From Ammonifex thiophilus (GTDB lineage Bacteria > Bacillota > Desulfotomaculia > Desulfotomaculales > Ammonificaceae): 64,000 nt of DNA. Positions within the stretch are counted from its first letter, which is position 1. Every line of letters starts with the position of its first letter. The notes beneath the pieces were generated by a model. The model was not told the DNA's origin. It saw nothing but the letters and a program-made list of their open reading frames with translations, and searched no databases. The stretch is taken from contig NZ_QSLN01000002.1 in the NCBI RefSeq assembly GCF_003368535.1, forward strand, positions 62,001-126,000, read 5' to 3'. Shown here in pieces: positions 26,314-33,508 of this stretch. The translations under genes were made by a program, and so were the position numbers.

Positions 26314-27179
26314 GCGTTCTTACCCCCTCCCAAGATCTCCTCAAGCGCCCTGACCTTCTCCTCCGCTAAGCCCCTATCCCGCGCTATCTTTAGAGTATAG
26401 AGACCTAGAACGCGGTAGATCTCCCACTCCTCAGGATCAAGAGCTGACTTGTGGCGCCTTATGGTTTCCTGGTCCCCCCGCGCTACTGGCCCGGTAAGAG
26501 CCCCCACGGCACCCAGCGCTAGAACGTTCCGCAGAGTCCCCTGGATAAGGGGAAGGAAAGCAGGCATTATCTGCTCTTCGGGCAGGCCGGCCCGCACGGC
26601 CAGCCTCTTCATGAAGTGCAAAAGACTTACCAGGTAGTTAGAGGCCACGCAGGCAGCGGCGTGATAAAGAGGCTTGGCCTCGGAGCGAAGACGCCAGAAG
26701 GAGCCTTTGAGATCGGCCACCAGGGTCCGGGCCAGCTCCTCGGCATTCTCATCCCCCTCGAACACGAAAAAGCTTCCGGCCAGGAGCTCCGCCGCCGTCT
26801 CCCGGTCGGCAAAGGATTGCAGGGGATGGAGAGAGAAGACGATGGCCCCTGCTTCAGCGGCCGGCCGGAGCACCTCCGCCGGTAAGGAGCCACTGGTATG
26901 GGCCACCCACTGCCCAGCGCGAAACCCTCCCTCCCTTGCTATCGCTTCCGCCGTCCCGGCGATGGCATCATCAGGTGTGGTGATGAAAACCAGATCCCCT
27001 CTCCTGGCCGCTTCTGCCGGCGCCAGCACTTCCGCACCCACCCGCCCGGCCAACAGACAGGCCGAAGCCCGCGTGCGGCTGGTCACCGCCACTATTTCGT
27101 ACCCTTGCGCTTTGAGCCCCACCGCTAGGGCCGTACCCACCCGGCCAGCCCCCACGATGGCCACTGCAGGACGCTTCAA
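26310..27179 (-). CDS. Rossmann/DUF2520 oxidoreductase, probable ketopantoate reductase
   Basis: This 289-residue protein has an N-terminal NAD(P) fold (VAIVGAGRVGTALAVGL, VTSRTRA) and a helical DUF2520 domain with HTSGSLPAEVL, SLHPLQSF and KPLYHAAACVASNYLVSL. Some DUF2520 proteins, notably the Francisella PanG type, reduce ketopantoate to pantoate. As first gene of DUF2520-panB-panC-panD, with no panE seen, this is its likely job (family plus context, not proven). TTG 27179 follows GAGGAGGGG. A structured leader with a terminator lies directly upstream. Confidence 0.82.
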   Translation of the reverse strand: MKRPAVAIVGAGRVGTALAVGLKAQGYEIVAVTSRTRASACLLAGRVGAEVLAPAEAARRGDLVFITTPDDAIAGTAEAIAREGGFRAGQWVAHTSGSLPAEVLRPAAEAGAIVFSLHPLQSFADRETAAELLAGSFFVFEGDENAEELARTLVADLKGSFWRLRSEAKPLYHAAACVASNYLVSLLHFMKRLAVRAGLPEEQIMPAFLPLIQGTLRNVLALGAVGALTGPVARGDQETIRRHKSALDPEEWEIYRVLGLYTLKIARDRGLAEEKVRALEEILGGGKNA

Positions 27180-27207
27180 AAATACCCCTCCTCGGAAGAG
27201 ATTCAGT

Positions 27208-27244
27208 AGAAAAACAAAAACCCTCCGGACGGTTGCCGGAAGGT
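27208..27244 (-). terminator. Terminator after speE / possible attenuator before the pan operon
   Basis: A 9-base-pair stem, ACCTTCCGG with CCGGAGGGT (one G-U), has a 7-base loop and is followed on the minus strand by TTTTTGTTTTT. It lies ~140 bases past speE and only ~30 bases before the DUF2520 start, so it may act as attenuator as well as terminator. Confidence 0.8.
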
Positions 27245-27381
27245 CCTTTGCTTCCCTTACCGTCCGTCTCGGTCCTAAGCGGATCCAAGCGGCTTTAGAT
27301 TTTCGCGGTTGTTTCTAAAAGCTTTGATCTTCGGTACGGCTCCTACCTCTACGCAGGATGCCGTCCTCAAGCGGTTTTATT
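27226..27381 (-). ncRNA. Structured leader RNA upstream of the pantothenate/NAD run
   Basis: Hairpin 1 (27336-27364) has 9 base pairs with a single bulged A. Hairpin 2 (27226-27266) has an outer 8-base-pair stem, CGGACGGT with ACCGTCCG, and an inner GGAAG/CTTCC stem. Hairpin 2 shares bases with the terminator at 27208-27244, so the two are mutually exclusive. This is the pattern of a riboswitch or other attenuator. The known pan RNA motif is a candidate, but I cannot confirm a match. Confidence 0.55.
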
Positions 27382-28245
27382 CTATTCTATACCCAGCTTG
27401 TTCCGCAAGAGCTTGGAAAGGCTAAAAACCCGGCGGTGGGTCTCTGCGTCATAATACTTAAGGCCGGCCGGCAGTTTCCCCCGGGGACCAAGATCGGGCA
27501 AGCCTTTAAGGCAGACAAAAAAGCCCCAAAGATCCTCAAAGGAAGGTACGTACTCGGCATAAGGGAAAACAGGAGAAAAAACCTGACACAAAAGGCGATA
27601 AAGGTGATCGAAGCCCGCGCTCCTGAGCCCCGAAAAAGCCGAGGTCCCCTGCACCGCCACTACCCCGGGGCTGGCCAAAGCTCGATCTAAAAGTTGGTAA
27701 AAGCCCAGATTATGGACGGTGCTGGCCGGACCCACTACGTCGTCGGTAACGTCCACTATGGCCACATCGAAAGGCTCTCCCTGGTAATCCTGCAGGAAGC
27801 GGGCCACATCGGTAAAAACCAGCTCGACGCGCGGGTCGTCAAGCGGCGTGCGTCCTAAGTACTCCTGGCATAGCTCCACCACCTCCCGGTCTATATCCAC
27901 CGCCACCACCTGGCTGACGGAGGAATAACGCAGAACCTCCCGCACCACCTTCCCCTCACCGGTACCACAGATCAGTACCCGCCGGGGTGCGGGGTGGGCC
28001 AGCATCCCCGGATGCACCAGGAGCTCGTGGTAGATAAACTCGTCCATTTCCGCCGACTGGATATCGCCATCCAGGAAGAGGCACCTTCCCCATCCCTCTA
28101 TATCCATAATCTCTAGCTTCTGGTAAGGGGTCTGCCGGGCCGCCAGGACGGACTTGACCTGGTAGACCCGGTACCCCCCTACGTCCGGCATCCAGTACCA
28201 CTTGCCCGACGGATCAAGCCCCCACCTCTGCTTGGTCTCCTCCAA
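27382..28245 (-). CDS. speE: Spermidine-synthase-like aminopropyltransferase
   Basis: This 287-residue protein has the spermidine synthase layout: N-terminal beta domain with YQKLEIMD and LFLDGDIQSAEMDEFIYHELL, SAM-type nucleotide loop CGTGEGKVVREVLRY (93-107), the acidic VAVDIDREVVEL, and VDVTDDVVGPA at ~165-174 near the catalytic Asp. The glycine loop reads GTGEG instead of the usual GGGDG. TTG 28245 follows GGAGGGGG and overlaps the radical SAM gene by 32 bases. No speD or arginine/ornithine decarboxylase is nearby, so the substrate is uncertain. Confidence 0.85.
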   Translation of the reverse strand: MEETKQRWGLDPSGKWYWMPDVGGYRVYQVKSVLAARQTPYQKLEIMDIEGWGRCLFLDGDIQSAEMDEFIYHELLVHPGMLAHPAPRRVLICGTGEGKVVREVLRYSSVSQVVAVDIDREVVELCQEYLGRTPLDDPRVELVFTDVARFLQDYQGEPFDVAIVDVTDDVVGPASTVHNLGFYQLLDRALASPGVVAVQGTSAFSGLRSAGFDHLYRLLCQVFSPVFPYAEYVPSFEDLWGFFVCLKGLPDLGPRGKLPAGLKYYDAETHRRVFSLSKLLRNKLGIE

Positions 28246-29293
28246 AATCTTTCCCCCTCCTCTCCAGCACTTGGGAAGCGGCCACCCGCGGGCACAAGGG
28301 ATCGGGAGCTAAAAGGTCACCTTTCATGAGGTAAGCCCGCGCAAAGCAGCCGCCGGCGCATTCTTCTTTAACCGGACAATCGAGGCAGGGAGAGGAAAGC
28401 TGGGGCTCTGCCAAGGCACGCACCAGGGGATGTTTGGCCTGCCTGGCCCAAACCCGCGCCAATCCTTCCCTCACATTGCCCAGCCTCATGTCCAATACGT
28501 CGCAAAGGAGAACTTCTCCCGCCGGTCCCACATCGAGCTCGGTGCAGGCCCGACAACTGTAGTAGTAAACATAAGGAGAACGAACGATAAGCCCTGCGAA
28601 GGGCAGACACCACAACCACACCGGGAAACGGAGCTTTTCCGCTTCTCTTTCCACTTCCCGCACCACCCGGCAAAGGGCAGGGCTCGTAAGAGTCATATCC
28701 CGCCTCGCTTTACCTGCCGGCATAACGGGAAGGTAGATGGCCGCCCGCGCACCCCAGGAAGAGGCCAACCGGGGAAAAGCCGGCGCCTCCGCCGCGTTAT
28801 GGGTGCCCAGGGCCATGACCAAGTAAAACTTGACTCCCGCCTGTCTGAGCCTGGCCGCCGCCGCCTGCACCTTTTCCCAGGTTCCCCGGCCCCGCACCAT
28901 CTCGTGCGTTTCCGCCTTGACCCCATCCACGCTCAGATACACCTCTACGCCCAGGGCGGAAAGCCGTGCAGCTACCTCCTCGGTGAGGGCCAAGCCATTG
29001 GTCACCACCGTGGTTCTTACTCCCCGGGCCCGGGAGCGTGCCATGAGCTGGAAGACATCAGGGCGCAGGAGTGCCTCGCCCCCGGTGAACCCCACGTACT
29101 CCACCCCCATGTCCAGGGCTTCATCCAGCATTCTTTCAGCAGCGGCGGTGTCGAGTTCCGGTTCGGAGGCGAAGCGCTCAGCCACATAACAGGTGCGGCA
29201 GGAAAGGTTGCAGCGTGAGGTAATGAGCCATATGAGGCTGTCGGGAGCCTGCCACCGGGCAGTGGTGTTATCCTCGCTCTCCTCGTCCACCAT
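28214..29293 (-). CDS. Radical SAM protein with SPASM-like C-terminus
   Basis: This 359-residue enzyme binds a [4Fe-4S] cluster through CNLSCRTC (Cys28, 32, 35), followed by the barrel motifs GFTGGEALLRPDV and VTNGLAL. The C-terminal region has further cysteines (CRAC, CDV, and CLDCPVKEECAGGC with a late CP) typical of SPASM auxiliary clusters. Such proteins modify peptides or act in cofactor synthesis; the target is unknown. ATG 29293 follows GGGGGTGAA. It is the first gene of a two-gene unit with speE, whose start lies inside it. Confidence 0.88.
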   Translation of the reverse strand: MVDEESEDNTTARWQAPDSLIWLITSRCNLSCRTCYVAERFASEPELDTAAAERMLDEALDMGVEYVGFTGGEALLRPDVFQLMARSRARGVRTTVVTNGLALTEEVAARLSALGVEVYLSVDGVKAETHEMVRGRGTWEKVQAAAARLRQAGVKFYLVMALGTHNAAEAPAFPRLASSWGARAAIYLPVMPAGKARRDMTLTSPALCRVVREVEREAEKLRFPVWLWCLPFAGLIVRSPYVYYYSCRACTELDVGPAGEVLLCDVLDMRLGNVREGLARVWARQAKHPLVRALAEPQLSSPCLDCPVKEECAGGCFARAYLMKGDLLAPDPLCPRVAASQVLERRGKDFGGDQAEVGA

Positions 29294-29307
29294 TTCACCC
29301 CCGAGAT

Positions 29308-29337
29308 ACTATAGCAAAGAGTCCCGCTTTTCAGCAA
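29308..29337 (-). promoter_or_regulatory. Promoter of the radical SAM-speE unit
   Basis: The minus strand has TTGCTG (29337-29332), an 18-base spacer and TATAGT (29313-29308) with an extended TGC before it. The start point would be only ~8 bases before the ATG, leaving just room for the ribosome site. Confidence 0.55.
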
Positions 29338-30089
29338 CCGCGCCGCCGACGCGCCTTAACTGCCTCTACTATCTTGGGAAGGATAATCCCTGCCTGGCCG
29401 CGGAGCACCACCGCCGCGCGGTCATCGGCAGGAGTGGGCTCGCGGTTGACTATGATGAGCTCCCTGGCATAGTCTACCAAAATGGCGGCTGGGTAAACTG
29501 TGAGGCTGGACCCTACCACCAGCAGGAGGTCGCAACCCTGGCGGAGGAAAACCGCCGCTCGGTGAAAATCGGGGGCCATGGGCTCGCCGAAAAGGACGAT
29601 GTTCGGCCGCAATATTCCCCCACACGCGCAGCGGGGAGGAAGATCGTCTTTGGCCCAGGCCTCCTCGGCCAGATCGAAAGGGGCCGTGCGGCGGCAACGG
29701 GTACAAATGAGGTTCTCCAAGTTGCCGTGCACTTCCCATACCACCCGCGAGCCCGCCTTCCGGTGCAGGCCATCTATGTTCTGGGTGATCACCCCGCGCA
29801 GGATCCCCATTTCCTCCAGTTCGGCCAAAGCCCGGTGCGCCGGGTTGGGCCGGGCGCGCCGGTAGTCCTGCCACATGGGAAGGAAGAAACGGTAAAAGCG
29901 GGCTGGGTCCCGGAGAAAAGCTTCGCCGGTGGCCAGGGCAAGAGCCTCCGGGTTGGACCATAAACCCGTCCCCGGTGAGCGAAAGTCGGGGATGCCGCTT
30001 TCCGTGCTCACTCCCGCGCCGGTAAAAGCACAGGCCTTTTGGGCCTTAAGCAAAAGTTCGGCCGCCCGTTCAATCTCTTTCCCATCCAT
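29331..30089 (-). CDS. cobB: Sirtuin NAD-dependent protein deacylase
   Basis: This 252-residue sirtuin has FTGAGVSTESGIPDFRSPGTG, ITQNIDGLHRKAG with the catalytic His in VWEVHGNL, zinc cysteines (CTRC and CACG), RPNIVLFGE and VVGSSLTVYPA. It removes acetyl or acyl groups from lysines using NAD+. ATG 30089 follows GGAGGGAT and overlaps the folB-folK gene by 20 bases. The acetyl-CoA synthetase at 3384-5354 is a plausible target, as in other bacteria. Confidence 0.96.
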   Translation of the reverse strand: MDGKEIERAAELLLKAQKACAFTGAGVSTESGIPDFRSPGTGLWSNPEALALATGEAFLRDPARFYRFFLPMWQDYRRARPNPAHRALAELEEMGILRGVITQNIDGLHRKAGSRVVWEVHGNLENLICTRCRRTAPFDLAEEAWAKDDLPPRCACGGILRPNIVLFGEPMAPDFHRAAVFLRQGCDLLLVVGSSLTVYPAAILVDYARELIIVNREPTPADDRAAVVLRGQAGIILPKIVEAVKARRRRGC

Positions 30090-30948
30090 ATCCCTCCACC
30101 CTTTCTATTTCCTGTTCCCGCCCGAGTTTCTCCGCCCAATCGATTGCCCGCTTTCCGTTCGGTAACTCGAGTTCCGGCACAAGATCGGCCAGAGGAGCTA
30201 CTACAAAGGCTCGCTCGGTGAGGCGGGGGTGGGGGAGAACCAGTTCCTCCGTTTCCACCGCGAGATCTTCATAAAGAAGCAGGTCGAGATCGATAGGGCG
30301 AGGACCCCACCTCTCCTCGCTTTCCCGCCTGCGCCCCAATTCCTTCTCTATCTTCAGCAGGCTCGCCAGGAGGCTAAAAGGGGAGAGAAAGGTGGAGATT
30401 AAGGCCACGGTGTTAAAGAAATCGGGCTGGTCTGTCCTCCCCCAGGGGGCAGAGCGGTAAAGAGGAGCTACTCTCTCCAGCCTGACTCCCGGAGTCTTGC
30501 TCAAAGCCGCAAGCGCCGCCTTCAAGTTCCGGCGCTTATCCCCCAAGTTGCTTCCCAAACCCACCAGAGCCTTAGCGGGCTTCACCTTCCGGGATCGGTT
30601 GATTTCCACCCCCACGCGCTCAAAATAGCCGGGGAGGGGAGCCCCCGGCTTTTCCACCCGCACCCTGACGCGCCGCAACAGCGGGAAAAAGGAGAGAAGT
30701 CTCTCCGCCACCGCTTCGGCCAGCGCCTCCAGTAAGAGGAAAGAGCGCCGACTTACCACCTCCTCCACCACCCGGTAGGCTTCCTGGTAGTTGACCGTCA
30801 GATGAAGCTCGTCTTTCTCCCCGGCCGGCCGGAGATCGAGGTAAAGCTCCACGTCCAGACGGAAGTTCTGGCTGTAGGTCTGCTCTTCCGGTGAAACCCC
30901 GTGCCGCCCCGGAAAGAGCAGCCCTTCAAGGTAAATTTTATCGTGCAT
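30070..30948 (-). CDS. folK: Fused dihydroneopterin aldolase / HPPK
   Basis: This 292-residue fusion joins FolB (residues ~1-120: LEGLLFPGRHGVSPEEQ, VNYQEAYRVVEEVV, LLEALAEAVAERLL) and FolK (~125-290: ALVGLGSNLGDKRRNLKAAL, YRSAPWGRTDQPDFFN, RWGPRPIDLDLLLY, LPHPRLTERAFVVAPL). It carries out two successive steps of dihydrofolate synthesis, ahead of FolP. ATG 30948 overlaps folP by 11 bases. Confidence 0.95.
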   Translation of the reverse strand: MHDKIYLEGLLFPGRHGVSPEEQTYSQNFRLDVELYLDLRPAGEKDELHLTVNYQEAYRVVEEVVSRRSFLLLEALAEAVAERLLSFFPLLRRVRVRVEKPGAPLPGYFERVGVEINRSRKVKPAKALVGLGSNLGDKRRNLKAALAALSKTPGVRLERVAPLYRSAPWGRTDQPDFFNTVALISTFLSPFSLLASLLKIEKELGRRRESEERWGPRPIDLDLLLYEDLAVETEELVLPHPRLTERAFVVAPLADLVPELELPNGKRAIDWAEKLGREQEIERVEGYGWERD

Positions 30949-32122
30949 AACTCCTTCTCCTCACCAGGGCATCGACCATCCGGGCCACCCGCACCATCTG
31001 TTTGACGTCATGCACCCGGACGATATCGGCTCCCTTGACAATGCTCACTGCCACTGCCGCCGCCGTCCCCTCCAGCCTCTCTTCCACCGGCAGGTCAAGA
31101 ACGTACCCGATGAAGGACTTGCGCGAGGGGCCGACGAGTACGGGCAGCCCCAAGGACTTCAGCTCATCAAGCCGCCGCACCACTTCCAGGTTCTGCTCCG
31201 GGGTCTTGCCGAAACCTATGCCCGGGTCGAGAATGATATGCTCACGCGGGATGCCGGAGGCCTCAGCGTACTCCACTCGCTCGGCCAGGTGATCTATTAT
31301 GTCCCCCATGAAGTCGCGGTACTGGGGGGTTGAGGGGTTGTGCATGAGCACCACCGGGGCCTCGTAGCGCGCCACCACTGCCGCCATATTAGGATCGGCC
31401 AGCGCCCGCTGGTCGTTGATGAGGTGCGCTCCGCGCCGCAGGGCTTCCTCAGCCACCACCGCTTTAGAGGTGTCGATGGAGATGGGGACGGGGACCTCCG
31501 GCAGAATAGCTTCCAGCACCGGAATAACCCGCCGCAATTCCTCTTCGGCCTCCACCGGCGTGTGCCCCGGCCGGGTAGACTCTCCGCCCAGATCGATGAT
31601 GTCCGCCCCCTCTTCTACCATTTCCAAAGCCCGGGCCCGCGCCGCTTCCACCGTGTTGTACTTTCCTCCGTCGGAGAAGGAGTCTGGGGTGACGTTTAAG
31701 ATTCCCATGATAAGCGTTCTCTCCCCCAACCGGAGTTCCCGGCCCCGGCAATTGAGCCGGAAAGGACGGAACCCCTCAGCATTTTCCAAGACCTGGGCCA
31801 GCTTTTCCGCCAGCCGGGGCAGGCCGAAGGGCTGCTGTTTAAGCTTGGCAATCAACAGCCGGAACTGCTTGAGGGTGCCCAGGAGAAGGACGTCGGTGCG
31901 CTCCACAGTATAGTTTATAGCTCCCCGCGCCACCACCGCTTCCCCTCCCCGGGCCAGCATCTCCTGCTTGAGGATGTTGGCCTGTACCGGCGTAAGATCC
32001 CTCACTTTTACCGCCCGAAAGACCGCCTTGGGGGCCATGATCTTCTGCCCGGGCTCGTCAGCCCCGATCTTCCTTATCTCTTCCAGAGCCGTGGCCAGGT
32101 CAGGAATACTTATCACCCGCAC
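30938..32122 (-). CDS. folP: Dihydropteroate synthase with N-terminal extension
   Basis: This 394-residue protein has the DHPS barrel from ~130 on: IMGILNVTPDSFSDGGKY, GADIIDLGGESTRPGHTPV, ISIDTSKAVVAEEAL, INDQRAL, VLMHNPSTPQY, PGIGFGKTPEQNLEV and GPSRKSFIG. About 125 N-terminal residues precede the catalytic domain and are not part of minimal FolP; their role is unknown, though long forms occur in thermophilic Clostridia. GTG 32122 follows AGGGAGGT. It is the first gene of folP-folBK-cobB. Confidence 0.95.
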   Translation of the reverse strand: MRVISIPDLATALEEIRKIGADEPGQKIMAPKAVFRAVKVRDLTPVQANILKQEMLARGGEAVVARGAINYTVERTDVLLLGTLKQFRLLIAKLKQQPFGLPRLAEKLAQVLENAEGFRPFRLNCRGRELRLGERTLIMGILNVTPDSFSDGGKYNTVEAARARALEMVEEGADIIDLGGESTRPGHTPVEAEEELRRVIPVLEAILPEVPVPISIDTSKAVVAEEALRRGAHLINDQRALADPNMAAVVARYEAPVVLMHNPSTPQYRDFMGDIIDHLAERVEYAEASGIPREHIILDPGIGFGKTPEQNLEVVRRLDELKSLGLPVLVGPSRKSFIGYVLDLPVEERLEGTAAAVAVSIVKGADIVRVHDVKQMVRVARMVDALVRRRSYAR

Positions 32123-32140
32123 CCGAGAAAAACCTCCCTT

Positions 32141-32183
32141 TCAAAGCAAAGGTCGCAGGAAGATGATGCCTCTTCCTGCGACC
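32141..32183 (-). terminator. Intrinsic terminator after the Hdr-like operon
   Basis: A perfect 13-base-pair stem (32151-32163 with 32171-32183) has a 7-base loop. The minus-strand tail TTTGCTTTG is modest, while the plus strand reads CTATTTTTA, so it could work in both directions. Confidence 0.8.
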
Positions 32184-32215
32184 CTATTTTTAGCCGGAAG
32201 GCACCTGGATTCCTG

Positions 32216-33424
32216 CTAGCGCACCAGGGCGTTGTCCACCAGATCCATGAGGTACTTGATCTGGATGGGCATCTTGTACTCCCGCTTCATGTCGGTGAAC
32301 TGGTCGAAGCAGTTGTGGCAGGGAGAAACCAGGATTTGAGCGCCGGTGCGCTCGATCTGCTGCTTCTTCAAGAGGGCCTTCTGCATGCGCACCCGCTTCT
32401 GGTCAAGCGCCAGGGCGCCACCTCCGCCGCCACAGCAGATGTTGTACTCCCGGTTGGGCCACATCTCCACGAAGTCCTCCGCTACCTGGCTCAGGACGTA
32501 GCGCTGCGGCTCCGCCACGCCAGCCTTGCGCACGAGGTTACAGGGATCGTGCAGGGTGACGCGCTCTGGGTTCTTGCTCTTGTCTACCTTGATCCGGCCG
32601 TCCTTGATGATCTCCGCCAAGAACTCCACCATGTGCAGGATGGGGTACTCGAAGGGCACCCAGTACTTGGAGCCGAAAACCAGAGCCCAGTACCCGTGGC
32701 CGCACTCGGTGCAGACCAGGCGTTTGCAGCCCAGCTCCTTGAAAGCATCTACGGTGAACTGCATGATCTTGGTAGCCATATCGTCACGGCCGTCGAACAA
32801 GCCAAAGTTGGTGACGTCGAAGGACTTAGTGGAGATGGTCCAGCTGACCCCCGACGCCGAGAAGATCCGGTACATGGTCTTCAAAGCTTCGGGATAAATG
32901 CCGATTTCACGCGGGTGCAGGAGGAGGAAGATTTCCGCGCCCTTGACGTCCACCGGGAACTTGACCGAATCGTCGCCCAGCTCGTCGCGCAGTTCCTCCT
33001 CCATCCACTCGACGGTCTCCACGAAGTCTTCCAGTGATACCCCCATCTGGTTGCCGGTGCGTACGTGCATCTCGGTGGTCTCCTGCAGGGTGCCCGAAGC
33101 CTTGAGCCCGAACTTGCCCCGGATGCAGCGGATCACGTTGGGCATGTTAATCCCCATGGGGCACTCCATGGTGCAGCGCCCGCACTGGTTGCAAAGCCAG
33201 ACGAAAGGATCGTTTAGCACCTCTTCCCTCAAACCCAAAGCGATCTTGCGCATGAAGCGCCGCGGCTCCATGCCCTCAACCAGCCCCTTGAACTCGCAGC
33301 CGGCATCACAAGTGCCACAGGAGAGGCAATAATTGAAGTCGAGCCGCGTCTCCTGAGGCACTATCTTCTGCGCTATCTCGTCACGAAAAGTAGGGTCGGC
33401 CACTTTACTTAACTCCAATGCCAT
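32216..33424 (-). CDS. HdrC-HdrB-like (HdrD/DsrK-type) iron-sulfur oxidoreductase
   Basis: This 402-residue protein starts with two [4Fe-4S] motifs (Cys33/36/39/43 and Cys78/81/84/88) as in HdrC. The C-terminal half resembles HdrB: a degenerate first CCG region (CTECGHGY) and a complete second one with DPCNL, CCGGGGG and SPCHNC. CCG proteins carry the site of disulfide or heterodisulfide reduction. No transmembrane segment is present, so it should be cytoplasmic. ATG 33424 follows GGAGGGATTAGA. With hdrA upstream it likely forms a soluble electron-transfer complex whose acceptor is unknown. Confidence 0.87.
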   Translation of the reverse strand: MALELSKVADPTFRDEIAQKIVPQETRLDFNYCLSCGTCDAGCEFKGLVEGMEPRRFMRKIALGLREEVLNDPFVWLCNQCGRCTMECPMGINMPNVIRCIRGKFGLKASGTLQETTEMHVRTGNQMGVSLEDFVETVEWMEEELRDELGDDSVKFPVDVKGAEIFLLLHPREIGIYPEALKTMYRIFSASGVSWTISTKSFDVTNFGLFDGRDDMATKIMQFTVDAFKELGCKRLVCTECGHGYWALVFGSKYWVPFEYPILHMVEFLAEIIKDGRIKVDKSKNPERVTLHDPCNLVRKAGVAEPQRYVLSQVAEDFVEMWPNREYNICCGGGGGALALDQKRVRMQKALLKKQQIERTGAQILVSPCHNCFDQFTDMKREYKMPIQIKYLMDLVDNALVR

Positions 33425-33461
33425 TCTAATCCCTCCAAAACGCCAGGCAAATTTTTAAGGA

Positions 33462-33494
33462 ACCGGGGCTGCCGGGAAAGCCGGCAACCCCGGT
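33462..33494 (-). repeat. Hairpin between hdrA and the HdrCB-like gene
   Basis: A 14-base-pair stem (arms 33462-33475 and 33481-33494, one G-U pair on the minus strand) has a 5-base loop. The following bases TCCTTAAAAATTTG lack a clear T-tract. It may adjust the ratio of the two products or stabilise mRNA rather than stop transcription. Confidence 0.6.
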
Positions 33495-33508
33495 CGAACC
33501 TCTTATCT

